Assembly: GCA_002317245.1 (NCBI GenBank)
Contig: DCIU01000001.1
Coordinates: forward strand, 8,751-13,987
Length of the DNA: 5,237 bases
Direction: 5' to 3'
DNA from: Lachnospiraceae bacterium UBA1718
Lineage (GTDB): Bacteria > Bacillota > Clostridia > Lachnospirales > Lachnospiraceae
The notes beneath the pieces are model-generated. The model ran no database searches. It had not been told where the DNA came from and saw only the letters and a list, made by a program, of their open reading frames with translations. How positions within the stretch are numbered: the stretch's first letter is position 1; the number at the start of each line of letters is the position of its first letter. This document shows, in pieces, positions 1-4,944 of this stretch. The position numbers and the translations under genes were made by a program.

Positions 1-513
1 CATGATATTATGAATGACCCGCCAGAGCCGGAGAAGCTGCTGGATATGCTCTATGAGGCCCTGCTCGTGAAGACATATTCTAATGGCATTCAGATCATGG
101 GATATATTCTTGCAATGTCTGCCCTATGCCGAATCTTCGGTGGTAGGCTTACCGATATTCTGGTCGTTGTATTTAATACAGTAGTTCTCTTTTATATGAT
201 GATAATCTTCCAGAGGGCCAAGCTTAACCGCATTATTTCCAACGTGGTTGCCATGCTCTTCTGCGGATGTTCGGCAATCCTTGCTGTGAGAGTTGGAATT
301 GCGGCAAATGTGTCTGCCATTATCATTACCAATGCCTTCTACCTGATTCCTGGAATACCTATGGTTAATGCAGTCAGAAATATCTTCTGTGGAAACGAGA
401 TGAATGGAATTATTGAGATGGTGAAGGTGTTACTAGAGGTTGTAACCATTGTGGCAGGACTCTACTTCGCCAGTCTCATATTCGGCGCCGATGTTATCTC
501 CATGTTCAGGTGA
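1..513 (+). CDS. ThrE-type exporter large subunit (YjjP/DUF1212-like), 5'-partial
   Basis: This is the C-terminal, membrane-embedded part of a threonine/serine exporter-family large subunit. The frame is open to the first base of the window. Family members are about 250 residues with a cytoplasmic N-terminal half, so the true start almost certainly lies upstream and the Met codon at base 10 is internal. Counting from that Met, about five hydrophobic segments are visible (roughly 29-42, 47-67, 74-97, 100-118, 136-159). Family hallmarks are a YSNGIQ segment before the first helix, FGG at 43-45, and the conserved LIPGIPMVNAVRN loop at 112-124. In known relatives (Corynebacterium ThrE, E. coli YjjP/YjjB) the transporter exports threonine/serine or succinate; the substrate here cannot be read from sequence. 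The partner small subunit follows immediately. Family assignment is confident; substrate is unknown. Confidence 0.88.
   Translation, partial: HDIMNDPPEPEKLLDMLYEALLVKTYSNGIQIMGYILAMSALCRIFGGRLTDILVVVFNTVVLFYMMIIFQRAKLNRIISNVVAMLFCGCSAILAVRVGIAANVSAIIITNAFYLIPGIPMVNAVRNIFCGNEMNGIIEMVKVLLEVVTIVAGLYFASLIFGADVISMFR
508..513 (+). promoter_or_regulatory. RBS of exporter small subunit, overlapping the upstream stop codon
   Basis: AGGTGA at 508-513 ends with the TGA stop of the large subunit and sits 6 nt before the ATG at 520. A ribosome finishing the first gene would be at the initiation site of the second. This arrangement suggests translational coupling and equal subunit production (inference). 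Confidence 0.6.
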
Positions 514-519
514 TTAGTT

Positions 520-987
520 ATGGAAAATATTGAATTAGTAGTATTATCTGTTATTGCAAGCGTGGGCTTTGCAATTGTATTCCAAATTGATAAGAAGGAT
601 CTGATACTTGCTGGTATTGGTGGTGGACTGACCAGAATATTCTATCTGATATTCATGTCCTTCATACCAAGCAGAATTATATATGTCGCCCTGACAGCTA
701 TAGTGGCGGCCCTATATTCGGAGATTGTATCTGGAATAAAGCATGTTCCCGCCACTTACTTCGTCTATCCCACCATTGTGCCCCTGATCCCCGGAGACCT
801 CTTCTATTATATGTGCGTGGGACTAATCACCAAGGATATGCTGGTCTTTAGAAGCAACGCAGAGGAATGTCTCTTATCCTTAGTGGGCTTAAGCGTTGGC
901 TTCGTAATCTGCTCCTTCGTGACTAACTTCATGAGAATCAGGAAGCTGGCAACCATGGCCGGTAATTCAGCGGATAAAGTGTATTAA
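520..987 (+). CDS. ThrE-type exporter small subunit (YjjB/DUF3815-like)
   Basis: A 155-residue integral membrane protein, close to the length of E. coli YjjB (about 157), so it appears complete. It consists almost entirely of hydrophobic segments (roughly residues 4-22, 28-48, 52-72, 80-106, 116-138). The family signature is PTIVPLIPG at 84-92, followed by a DLFYY segment; this mirrors the IPG loop of the large subunit, and the two halves are thought to form one transporter. In Corynebacterium ThrE the two domains are fused; here they are split, as in YjjP/YjjB. The start at 520 is supported by the RBS overlapping the previous stop and by the 6-nt gap between genes. The tail (about 139-155) is polar and probably cytoplasmic. 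The exported substrate (threonine/serine or a dicarboxylate) is not determinable from sequence. Confidence 0.9.
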   Translation: MENIELVVLSVIASVGFAIVFQIDKKDLILAGIGGGLTRIFYLIFMSFIPSRIIYVALTAIVAALYSEIVSGIKHVPATYFVYPTIVPLIPGDLFYYMCVGLITKDMLVFRSNAEECLLSLVGLSVGFVICSFVTNFMRIRKLATMAGNSADKVY

Positions 988-1084
988 ATCAGGTGCTATT
1001 GATAAATATTCAAAACATGTTTTTTGCTGGTCACCCCCTGTTCTTACCCAATGGTGGATAATTAGAGATGGGTAAATAGACATC

Positions 1085-1126
1085 TTGAAAACAGAACTAA
1101 TGTTTGGTAAGATGGGCATATATAAT
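1085..1126 (+). promoter_or_regulatory. Candidate promoter for the RhuM-family gene
   Basis: TTGAAA at 1085-1090 and TAAGAT at 1108-1113 are separated by exactly 17 nt and match the sigma-70/sigma-A consensus at 5/6 and 4/6 positions. A perfect TATAAT also occurs at 1121-1126 but has no usable -35 at 16-18 nt. Either would start transcription about 65-85 nt before the GTG start. The rest of the 988-1201 spacer holds no ORF or RNA gene that I recognise. A 7-bp inverted repeat (TTACCCA 1044-1050, TGGGTAA 1069-1075) lies just upstream of the promoter and could be an operator, but could also be chance. Confidence 0.4.
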
Positions 1127-1134
1127 ACTAAAAT

Positions 1135-1155
1135 AAGAAAGATCATCTTTTTTTT
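1135..1155 (+). repeat. Inverted repeat with T8 run in the RhuM gene leader
   Basis: AAAGAT (1138-1143) and ATCTTT (1145-1150) form a perfect inverted repeat around C1144, extendable by a G-U and two A-U pairs, and run into eight T residues (1148-1155). As RNA the stem is short and A/U-rich, so it would be a weak terminator or attenuator. As DNA it could be an operator between the candidate promoter and the RBS. It might also terminate read-through from the exporter genes. The sequence is certain; the role is not. Confidence 0.3.
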
Positions 1156-1188
1156 ATACTACGGTAGCCGAGGCGATTTATAGTTAAT

Positions 1189-1196
1189 AAAGGGGA
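1189..1196 (+). promoter_or_regulatory. RBS deciding the GTG start of the RhuM-family gene
   Basis: AAAGGGGA at 1189-1196 is a purine-rich Shine-Dalgarno sequence 5 nt before the GTG at 1202. No ATG lies nearby in this frame, and the protein from this GTG begins where RhuM proteins usually do, so GTG is the start of choice. Confidence 0.7.
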
Positions 1197-1201
1197 TTTT
1201 T

Positions 1202-2182
1202 GTGGACAATTCTGAAATTGTAATATATAGAACAGAAGATGGATTAACTCAGGTGGATGTTACTTTCACAGATGATACAGTTTGGCTAACACAAGATCAA
1301 ATGGCTGAACTATTTCAAAAGGCTAAATCTACAATAAATGAGCATGTTAATAATATTTATGATGATAAAGAACTAATCAAGGAAAATACGATGAGAAAAT
1401 TCGGAAATTCCGAATTTTCTACAAAGCCAACTTATTTCTATAATTTAGACATGATTATTTCGGTGGGATATAGAGTTCATTCCCAGCGAGGGGTTCAATT
1501 TAGAATTTGGGCTAGCGAGATATTGAAAGAATATCTTAAAAAAGGATTTGTTATTGATGACAAGCGCCTAAAGGAATTAGGAGGGGGCGGATATTTCAAA
1601 GAACTTTTAGAGAGAATTCGAGATATCAGAGCATCTGAAAAAGTATTTTATAGGCAAATTCTTGAAATATATGCGACAAGTATTGACTATGATCCTAGAG
1701 CAGAAGAATCCATTCTCTTCTTTAAAAAGGTACAAAATAAGATTCACTATGCAATCTCCGGGGAAACTGCAGCGGAGGTAGTGTACAATAGAGCTGATGC
1801 TGAGAAGGAGTTTATGGGATTAACAACTTTTGAAGGAAATTATCCTACTCTTCGAGAGGCGAAGATTGCAAAAAACTATCTTGATGAGAAGGAACTTCGA
1901 GCAATGGGACAGTTAGTATCAGGATATCTTGATTTTGCTGAGCGTCAGGCTGAACGAGAAGTCACTATGACTATGCAAGACTGGGCGAAGCATTTAGATG
2001 GAATTCTTACTTCAACAGGTGAACAATTACTTATCGGAAATGGAAGTATTACACATAATCAGGCGATGAAGAAGGCAGAAGTGGAATATAAGAAATACAA
2101 AGCAAGAACTATAAGTGATGTTGAAAAAGATTATTTAGATAGTATTGAAGATTTATCCAAAGCCTACGGAAAGAAAAAATAG
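1202..2182 (+). CDS. RhuM-family protein (Virulence_RhuM, COG3943)
   Basis: A complete 326-residue RhuM-family protein; family members are usually about 320-345 residues. The N-terminal part (about 20-60) has the hallmark TVWLTQDQMAELF followed by STINEHVNNIY, which looks like a helix-turn-helix-type DNA-binding region. Next come YNLDMIISVGYRVHSQRG (80-97) and FRIWASEILKEYLKKGF (100-116). The C-terminal half has the conserved YDPRAEES (163-170), FFKKVQNKIHYA (173-184), TAAEVVYNRAD (189-199), MGLTTFEG (205-212), AKNYLDEKEL (223-232) and LDFAERQAER (243-252) blocks. RhuM was named from a Salmonella pathogenicity island gene; biochemical function is poorly defined, and relatives are commonly found on islands and near restriction-modification genes (general knowledge). 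The gene is visibly AT-rich against its neighbours and stands alone between metabolic genes, which suggests transfer. It contains a 27-nt perfect palindrome at 1394-1420. No frameshift or missing block is seen. Confidence 0.93.
   Translation: MDNSEIVIYRTEDGLTQVDVTFTDDTVWLTQDQMAELFQKAKSTINEHVNNIYDDKELIKENTMRKFGNSEFSTKPTYFYNLDMIISVGYRVHSQRGVQFRIWASEILKEYLKKGFVIDDKRLKELGGGGYFKELLERIRDIRASEKVFYRQILEIYATSIDYDPRAEESILFFKKVQNKIHYAISGETAAEVVYNRADAEKEFMGLTTFEGNYPTLREAKIAKNYLDEKELRAMGQLVSGYLDFAERQAEREVTMTMQDWAKHLDGILTSTGEQLLIGNGSITHNQAMKKAEVEYKKYKARTISDVEKDYLDSIEDLSKAYGKKK
1394..1420. repeat. 27-nt perfect palindrome inside the RhuM gene
   Basis: Arms of 13 bp (AGAAAATTCGGAA at 1394-1406, TTCCGAATTTTCT at 1408-1420) surround a single central A1407, with no mismatch. 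It encodes residues about 65-73 (RKFGNSEFS), the linker between the putative DNA-binding region and the conserved YNLD block. As RNA it could form an 11-bp stem with a 5-nt AAAUU loop; as DNA it would be a symmetric protein-binding site. Confidence 0.85.
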
Positions 2183-2234
2183 TTTTTTGTTAGTAGTAAT
2201 TGATGATTGTGATTTTGAAAGATTAGTATTCATA

Positions 2235-2241
2235 GGGGAGG
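2235..2241 (+). promoter_or_regulatory. Strong RBS of glpK
   Basis: GGGGAGG at 2235-2241 lies 7 nt before the ATG at 2249 and fixes the glpK start. The 66-nt spacer 2183-2248 shows no convincing promoter, terminator or catabolite-responsive element. The best promoter-like pair (TTGATG 2200-2205, TAGTAT 2224-2229) would start transcription almost on top of the RBS. Confidence 0.75.
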
Positions 2242-2248
2242 GTTATCT

Positions 2249-3742
2249 ATGAGCTACATATTGGCTATTGATCAGGGTACAACAAGCAGCAGAGCTATTA
2301 TTTTTGATGATAAGGGCAACATCGTCCAGTCGGCTCAGCAGGAATTTACACAGTATTTTCCTAAGCCAGGCTGGGTAGAGCATGATGCTAACGAGATATG
2401 GCTGTCTGTTGTTGCAGTATATATGGAAGCAATTCTGAAATCTGGTATTAAGCCAGAGGAATTCGCGGCAATCGGAATTACTAATCAGAGAGAGACAGCA
2501 GTTGTATGGGACAGAACAACTGGTAATCCTATCTGCAATGCTATCTGCTGGCAGTCAAGACAGACTGAGGATATCTGTAACGAATTAAGGGCAGCTGGAT
2601 ATGAGCAGAAGATTAAGGAGAAGACAGGACTCTTAATCGACCCATATTTTAGCGGAACTAAAGTTAAGTGGATTCTGGACAATGTTGAGGGAGCCAGAGA
2701 AAAGGCCGAGAAGGGTGAGCTTGCCTTCGGTACCATCGATTCATGGCTTGTATATAAGCTATCTAATGGTGCAGCACATGTGACGGATTACAGCAACGCC
2801 AGCCGTACCATGCTCTATAATATCTATGAGCTTAAGTGGGACGAGGAGCTGCTTCAGATGCTTGATATTCCTGCAAGCATGCTTCCAGAGGTTAAGCCTT
2901 CGTCTTGTGTATATGCTCATACTTCATCATATAACTTCTATAATCAGGAGATTCCTATTGCAGGTATTGCAGGAGACCAGCAGGCAGCTCTCTTTGGACA
3001 GACCTGTTTCCTGCCTGGTATGGCTAAGAATACCTATGGTACAGGATGCTTCCTTCTTATGAATACTGGCGAGAAGCCAATCCATTCTAAAAATGGTCTT
3101 ATTACAACAATTGCCTGGGGTATTGATGGCAAGGTTGAGTATGCCCTTGAGGGTAGCGTGTTCGTTGCGGGTTCGGCTATTCAGTGGCTTCGTGACGGCA
3201 TGCAGATGATTGAGACAGCACCTCAGAGTGAAGAGGTGGCAGCAGGCTGCGAGGATACTGAGGGTGTATACGTGGTACCGGCCTTCGTAGGCCTTGGTGC
3301 TCCATACTGGGATTCTTCCGCCAGAGGTGCGGTATTCGGACTTACCCGTGGTACAAGCAAGTCGGTATTCGTACGTGCAACCCTTGAATCCCTTGCTTAT
3401 CAGAGCCGTGACCTCATTGAGGCTATGGAGAAGGACAGTGGCATCTCCTTAAAGCGCCTTAAGGTGGATGGCGGTGCGGTTAAGAACAACATGCTTATGC
3501 AGTTCCAGGCAGATATTCTAGGTGTTCCTGTAGAGCGTCCATATGTCAATGAGACAACAGCTCTTGGCGCAGCATATCTTGCAGGCCTTGCCGTTGGCGT
3601 CTTCGAGAGCAAGGAGGCCCTGGTTGATAATTACATGGTTGATCAGACCTTCAAGCCTGAGTACGAGGAAGCAGAACGTACTAAGCGCTTCGCTGGCTGG
3701 AAGATGGCTGTTAAGGCTACCCAGGTGTTTAAGCCGGAGTGA
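2249..3742 (+). CDS. glpK: Glycerol kinase (EC 2.7.1.30)
   Basis: Phosphorylates glycerol with ATP to sn-glycerol 3-phosphate in the cytoplasm, trapping glycerol for catabolism or lipid synthesis. At 497 residues it is full length (E. coli about 502). Visible FGGY-kinase features: phosphate-binding AIDQGTTSSRAIIFD (6-20), glycerol-contacting NQRET (79-83), DPYFSGTKVKW (131-141, within FGGY signature 1), catalytic Asp243 in GDQQAALFGQ (242-251), NTYGTG (261-266), the GAVFGLTRGTS to LESLAYQ signature-2 region (360-385), and DGGAVKNN (407-414). The E. coli GGKGGTR fructose-bisphosphate loop is absent. In Enterococcus/Bacillus enzymes a His in a YHFYG-type loop is phosphorylated by HPr; the matching loop here reads YNFYN with Asn229, so that control appears missing. 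glpF and glpD are not adjacent. A strong terminator follows at 3791. Confidence 0.97.
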   Translation: MSYILAIDQGTTSSRAIIFDDKGNIVQSAQQEFTQYFPKPGWVEHDANEIWLSVVAVYMEAILKSGIKPEEFAAIGITNQRETAVVWDRTTGNPICNAICWQSRQTEDICNELRAAGYEQKIKEKTGLLIDPYFSGTKVKWILDNVEGAREKAEKGELAFGTIDSWLVYKLSNGAAHVTDYSNASRTMLYNIYELKWDEELLQMLDIPASMLPEVKPSSCVYAHTSSYNFYNQEIPIAGIAGDQQAALFGQTCFLPGMAKNTYGTGCFLLMNTGEKPIHSKNGLITTIAWGIDGKVEYALEGSVFVAGSAIQWLRDGMQMIETAPQSEEVAAGCEDTEGVYVVPAFVGLGAPYWDSSARGAVFGLTRGTSKSVFVRATLESLAYQSRDLIEAMEKDSGISLKRLKVDGGAVKNNMLMQFQADILGVPVERPYVNETTALGAAYLAGLAVGVFESKEALVDNYMVDQTFKPEYEEAERTKRFAGWKMAVKATQVFKPE

Positions 3743-3790
3743 ATCCAGCCTTATAAGAGTAGGGATATATCTTTTTTGCACTAAAATTAG

Positions 3791-3844
3791 TCGTCCTATA
3801 AGACTGTCGAATTGGCAGGTCTTATGGGACGATTTTTGTTTTTT
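3791..3844 (+). terminator. Rho-independent terminator of glpK
   Basis: The left arm TCGTCCTATAAGAC (3791-3804) pairs with GTCTTATGGGACGA (3819-3832) over 14 bp with one U-G wobble (T3797/G3826), leaving a 14-nt loop. A T-rich tract follows (TTTTTGTTTTTT, 3833-3844). It begins 48 nt after the glpK stop. On the opposite strand the hairpin lacks a good T tract, so it looks one-directional. Confidence 0.88.
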
Positions 3845-3863
3845 CTTTTGTTTTTTCTTGCAC

Positions 3864-3875
3864 CGTCCCATAAGA
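3864..3875 (+). repeat. Second copy of the terminator left arm
   Basis: CGTCCCATAAGA at 3864-3875 repeats the left arm (CGTCCTATAAGA, 3792-3803) with one change. That change makes it a perfect 12-bp complement of the right arm at 3820-3831. The right arm could therefore pair either upstream (terminator) or downstream across the T-rich tract. Confidence 0.7.
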
Positions 3876-3915
3876 ACATTGTATCGAAGACGAATACAAA
3901 ATGTAGTGTTTTTTT
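3876..3915 (+). terminator. Weak imperfect hairpin followed by T7
   Basis: ACAT-TGTAT-CG (3876-3886) can pair with CG-ATACA-ATGT (3891-3904) around an AAGA loop, with an A bulge at 3893 and an AA bulge at 3899-3900. Seven T residues follow at 3909-3915. It could be a back-up terminator, but the stem is bulged and A/U-rich. The remaining spacer up to 3985 holds no other recognised element apart from the candidate promoter. Confidence 0.25.
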
Positions 3916-3944
3916 GAGAAAAAGTTAAAGATTTATTCTATATA
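3914..3944 (+). promoter_or_regulatory. Candidate promoter for the small-ORF/prepilin peptidase operon
   Basis: TTGAGA at 3914-3919 is followed by TCTATA at 3937-3942 (17-nt spacer) or TATATA at 3939-3944 (19-nt spacer). It sits about 40 nt upstream of the ATG at 3986 and after the glpK terminator, where a promoter is expected. The match is only moderate and the region is AT-rich, so chance is possible. Confidence 0.35.
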
Positions 3945-3985
3945 TGCCGATATACGCAATATGAAGTATTGTCCTTAGAGGTAGT

Positions 3986-4126
3986 ATGCGAGAGTTTGGA
4001 CAGATTACAGCCTATGGAGAGTGTGAGGACCATAAGGGCAAGGTGCTGTTGGTTCACGCTGATGAAGATGGTAATATCACCCTTACCTGGATAGGTCAGG
4101 ACGAGTATAGGAAGGTTAATGAATGA
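3986..4126 (+). CDS. Small unrecognised protein, 46 residues, coupled to the prepilin peptidase gene
   Basis: I do not recognise this protein. It starts with MREFGQITAYGECEDHKGK and ends with WIGQDEYRKVNE. It is soluble-looking and charged, with one Cys, no membrane segment and no signal peptide. The alternating pattern around KVLLVHADEDGNITLTWI suggests two beta strands joined by a DEDGN turn. Evidence that it is translated: an AGAGG-type RBS at 3977-3981, codon use like its neighbours, and a stop that overlaps the next start as ATGA (4123-4126), with the next gene's RBS inside its last codons. An in-frame TGA at 3962 blocks any much longer form. It may be a real small protein or mainly a leader that couples translation to the peptidase. 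Function unknown. Confidence 0.65.
   Translation: MREFGQITAYGECEDHKGKVLLVHADEDGNITLTWIGQDEYRKVNE
4109..4115 (+). promoter_or_regulatory. RBS of prepilin peptidase, inside the upstream small ORF
   Basis: AGGAAGG at 4109-4115 is 7 nt before the ATG at 4123 and lies within the codons for the end of the 46-residue ORF. With the ATGA overlap this indicates translational coupling and supports 4123 as the start. Confidence 0.75.
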
Positions 4127-4914
4127 TAGAGAATGACGCCTTTCTAACTGCATATTGCTGTGTAATGGCATTTTTTATAGGAAGTGTCTTCGGATCCTTT
4201 CTGCATTGCTATGCCTGGAGAACAACACATGGTGAATCTGTGATGAAGGGGAGGAGTCACTGCCCTGAATGCAACCACGTGCTTGGACCTATCGACCTCA
4301 TTCCGATTTTATCCTGGATATTTCTTGGAGGCAAATGCAGGTACTGTGGAAAGACGGTGCCAGTAAAGTACCCTATATCAGAACTGGTGCTTGGAATATT
4401 GTCGATGCTGATTATTCTCAGATTCGGTATTTCATTAGTATCATTGCGCAACCTTATTTTTGCCTATACACTCTTTGCGCTGACCCTTACTGATCTATAC
4501 GACTATCTGATTCCAGATACATGTATCTTGATAGCCATTATCAACTGGCTTGTATTCGCCTTCTTTTGTTATGAGAACTTAGTTGCAACCGGTTTTACAT
4601 TATTAACTGCTATACTCTTCGCCGCATGCCTGCTGGGTATAGTGCTTCTCTTTGATAAGATACTTGGCAAAGAGAGCATGGGCGGCGGCGATATCAAGCT
4701 GGTGTTCGTATGCGCTCTGTATCTTGGATTCTTCGGAACCATGTTCATGCTTATCCTGGCCTGTATGATAGGCCTAATATTCGCAGTAGTGACTAGATAT
4801 AGGAAGAGCAATGAAAACGGACAGTTCCCCTTTGGCCCTGCATTAGCGCTGGCAACCATGATAATGATGCTTTATGGCGAACCATTTATCATGTGGTATA
4901 GATCATTATACTAA
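4123..4914 (+). CDS. Type IV prepilin peptidase (A24 family aspartic protease)
   Basis: A 263-residue polytopic membrane protease that cleaves the leader of type IV prepilin-like proteins and, in the bifunctional type, N-methylates the new end. The N-terminal helix has the FIGSVFGSFLHCYAWR motif (18-33; usually GSFLNVVIYR). A cytoplasmic zinc-ribbon follows with CPEC (47-50) and CRYC (72-75), then VKYPISEL (81-88), typical of the bifunctional N-methylating type. The catalytic aspartates are Asp124 in LTLTDLYDYLIPD (120-132) and Asp190 in the GxGD-type motif MGGGDIKL (186-193). FPFGPALALA (235-244) is the usual C-terminal family motif. About seven hydrophobic segments are visible, and the length is typical. 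No pilin or pilus ATPase gene lies in the window, so the substrate (type IV pilin, competence pseudopilin or Flp pilin) is unknown. It starts within the preceding ORF and is followed after 30 nt by the MBL gene. Confidence 0.95.
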   Translation: MIENDAFLTAYCCVMAFFIGSVFGSFLHCYAWRTTHGESVMKGRSHCPECNHVLGPIDLIPILSWIFLGGKCRYCGKTVPVKYPISELVLGILSMLIILRFGISLVSLRNLIFAYTLFALTLTDLYDYLIPDTCILIAIINWLVFAFFCYENLVATGFTLLTAILFAACLLGIVLLFDKILGKESMGGGDIKLVFVCALYLGFFGTMFMLILACMIGLIFAVVTRYRKSNENGQFPFGPALALATMIMMLYGEPFIMWYRSLY

Positions 4915-4944
4915 TAATTCACTTATCAAAATAACAAGGAAACT

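Noticed and set aside
1012..1023. 12-bp palindrome AAAACATGTTTT just after the exporter genes, as a possible terminator
   Set aside because: The stem would be four A-U pairs around a CAUG loop, too weak for termination, and such AT palindromes are common by chance.
989..1040. Possible hairpin pairing CAGG (990-993) with CCTG (1037-1040)
   Set aside because: Only a few consecutive pairs, with mismatches and a long loop; not enough to call a terminator.
988..1201. tRNA, small RNA gene or attachment site in the spacer before the RhuM gene
   Set aside because: No cloverleaf, no CCA-type end, and no direct repeat shared with the 2183-2248 spacer could be found by eye.
2183..2248. Catabolite-responsive element (cre) or a riboswitch upstream of glpK
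   Set aside because: I see no match to the cre consensus and the spacer is too short for a known riboswitch.
3518..3871. Open reverse-strand frame overlapping the end of glpK and its terminator
   Set aside because: It is antisense to a well-supported gene, has no family features, and reads through the terminator hairpin as a low-complexity Lys-rich stretch.
3543..3917. Open + strand frame out of register with glpK, running through the terminator
   Set aside because: It is a shadow of glpK, with no RBS and a Phe/Cys run encoded by the terminator T tract.
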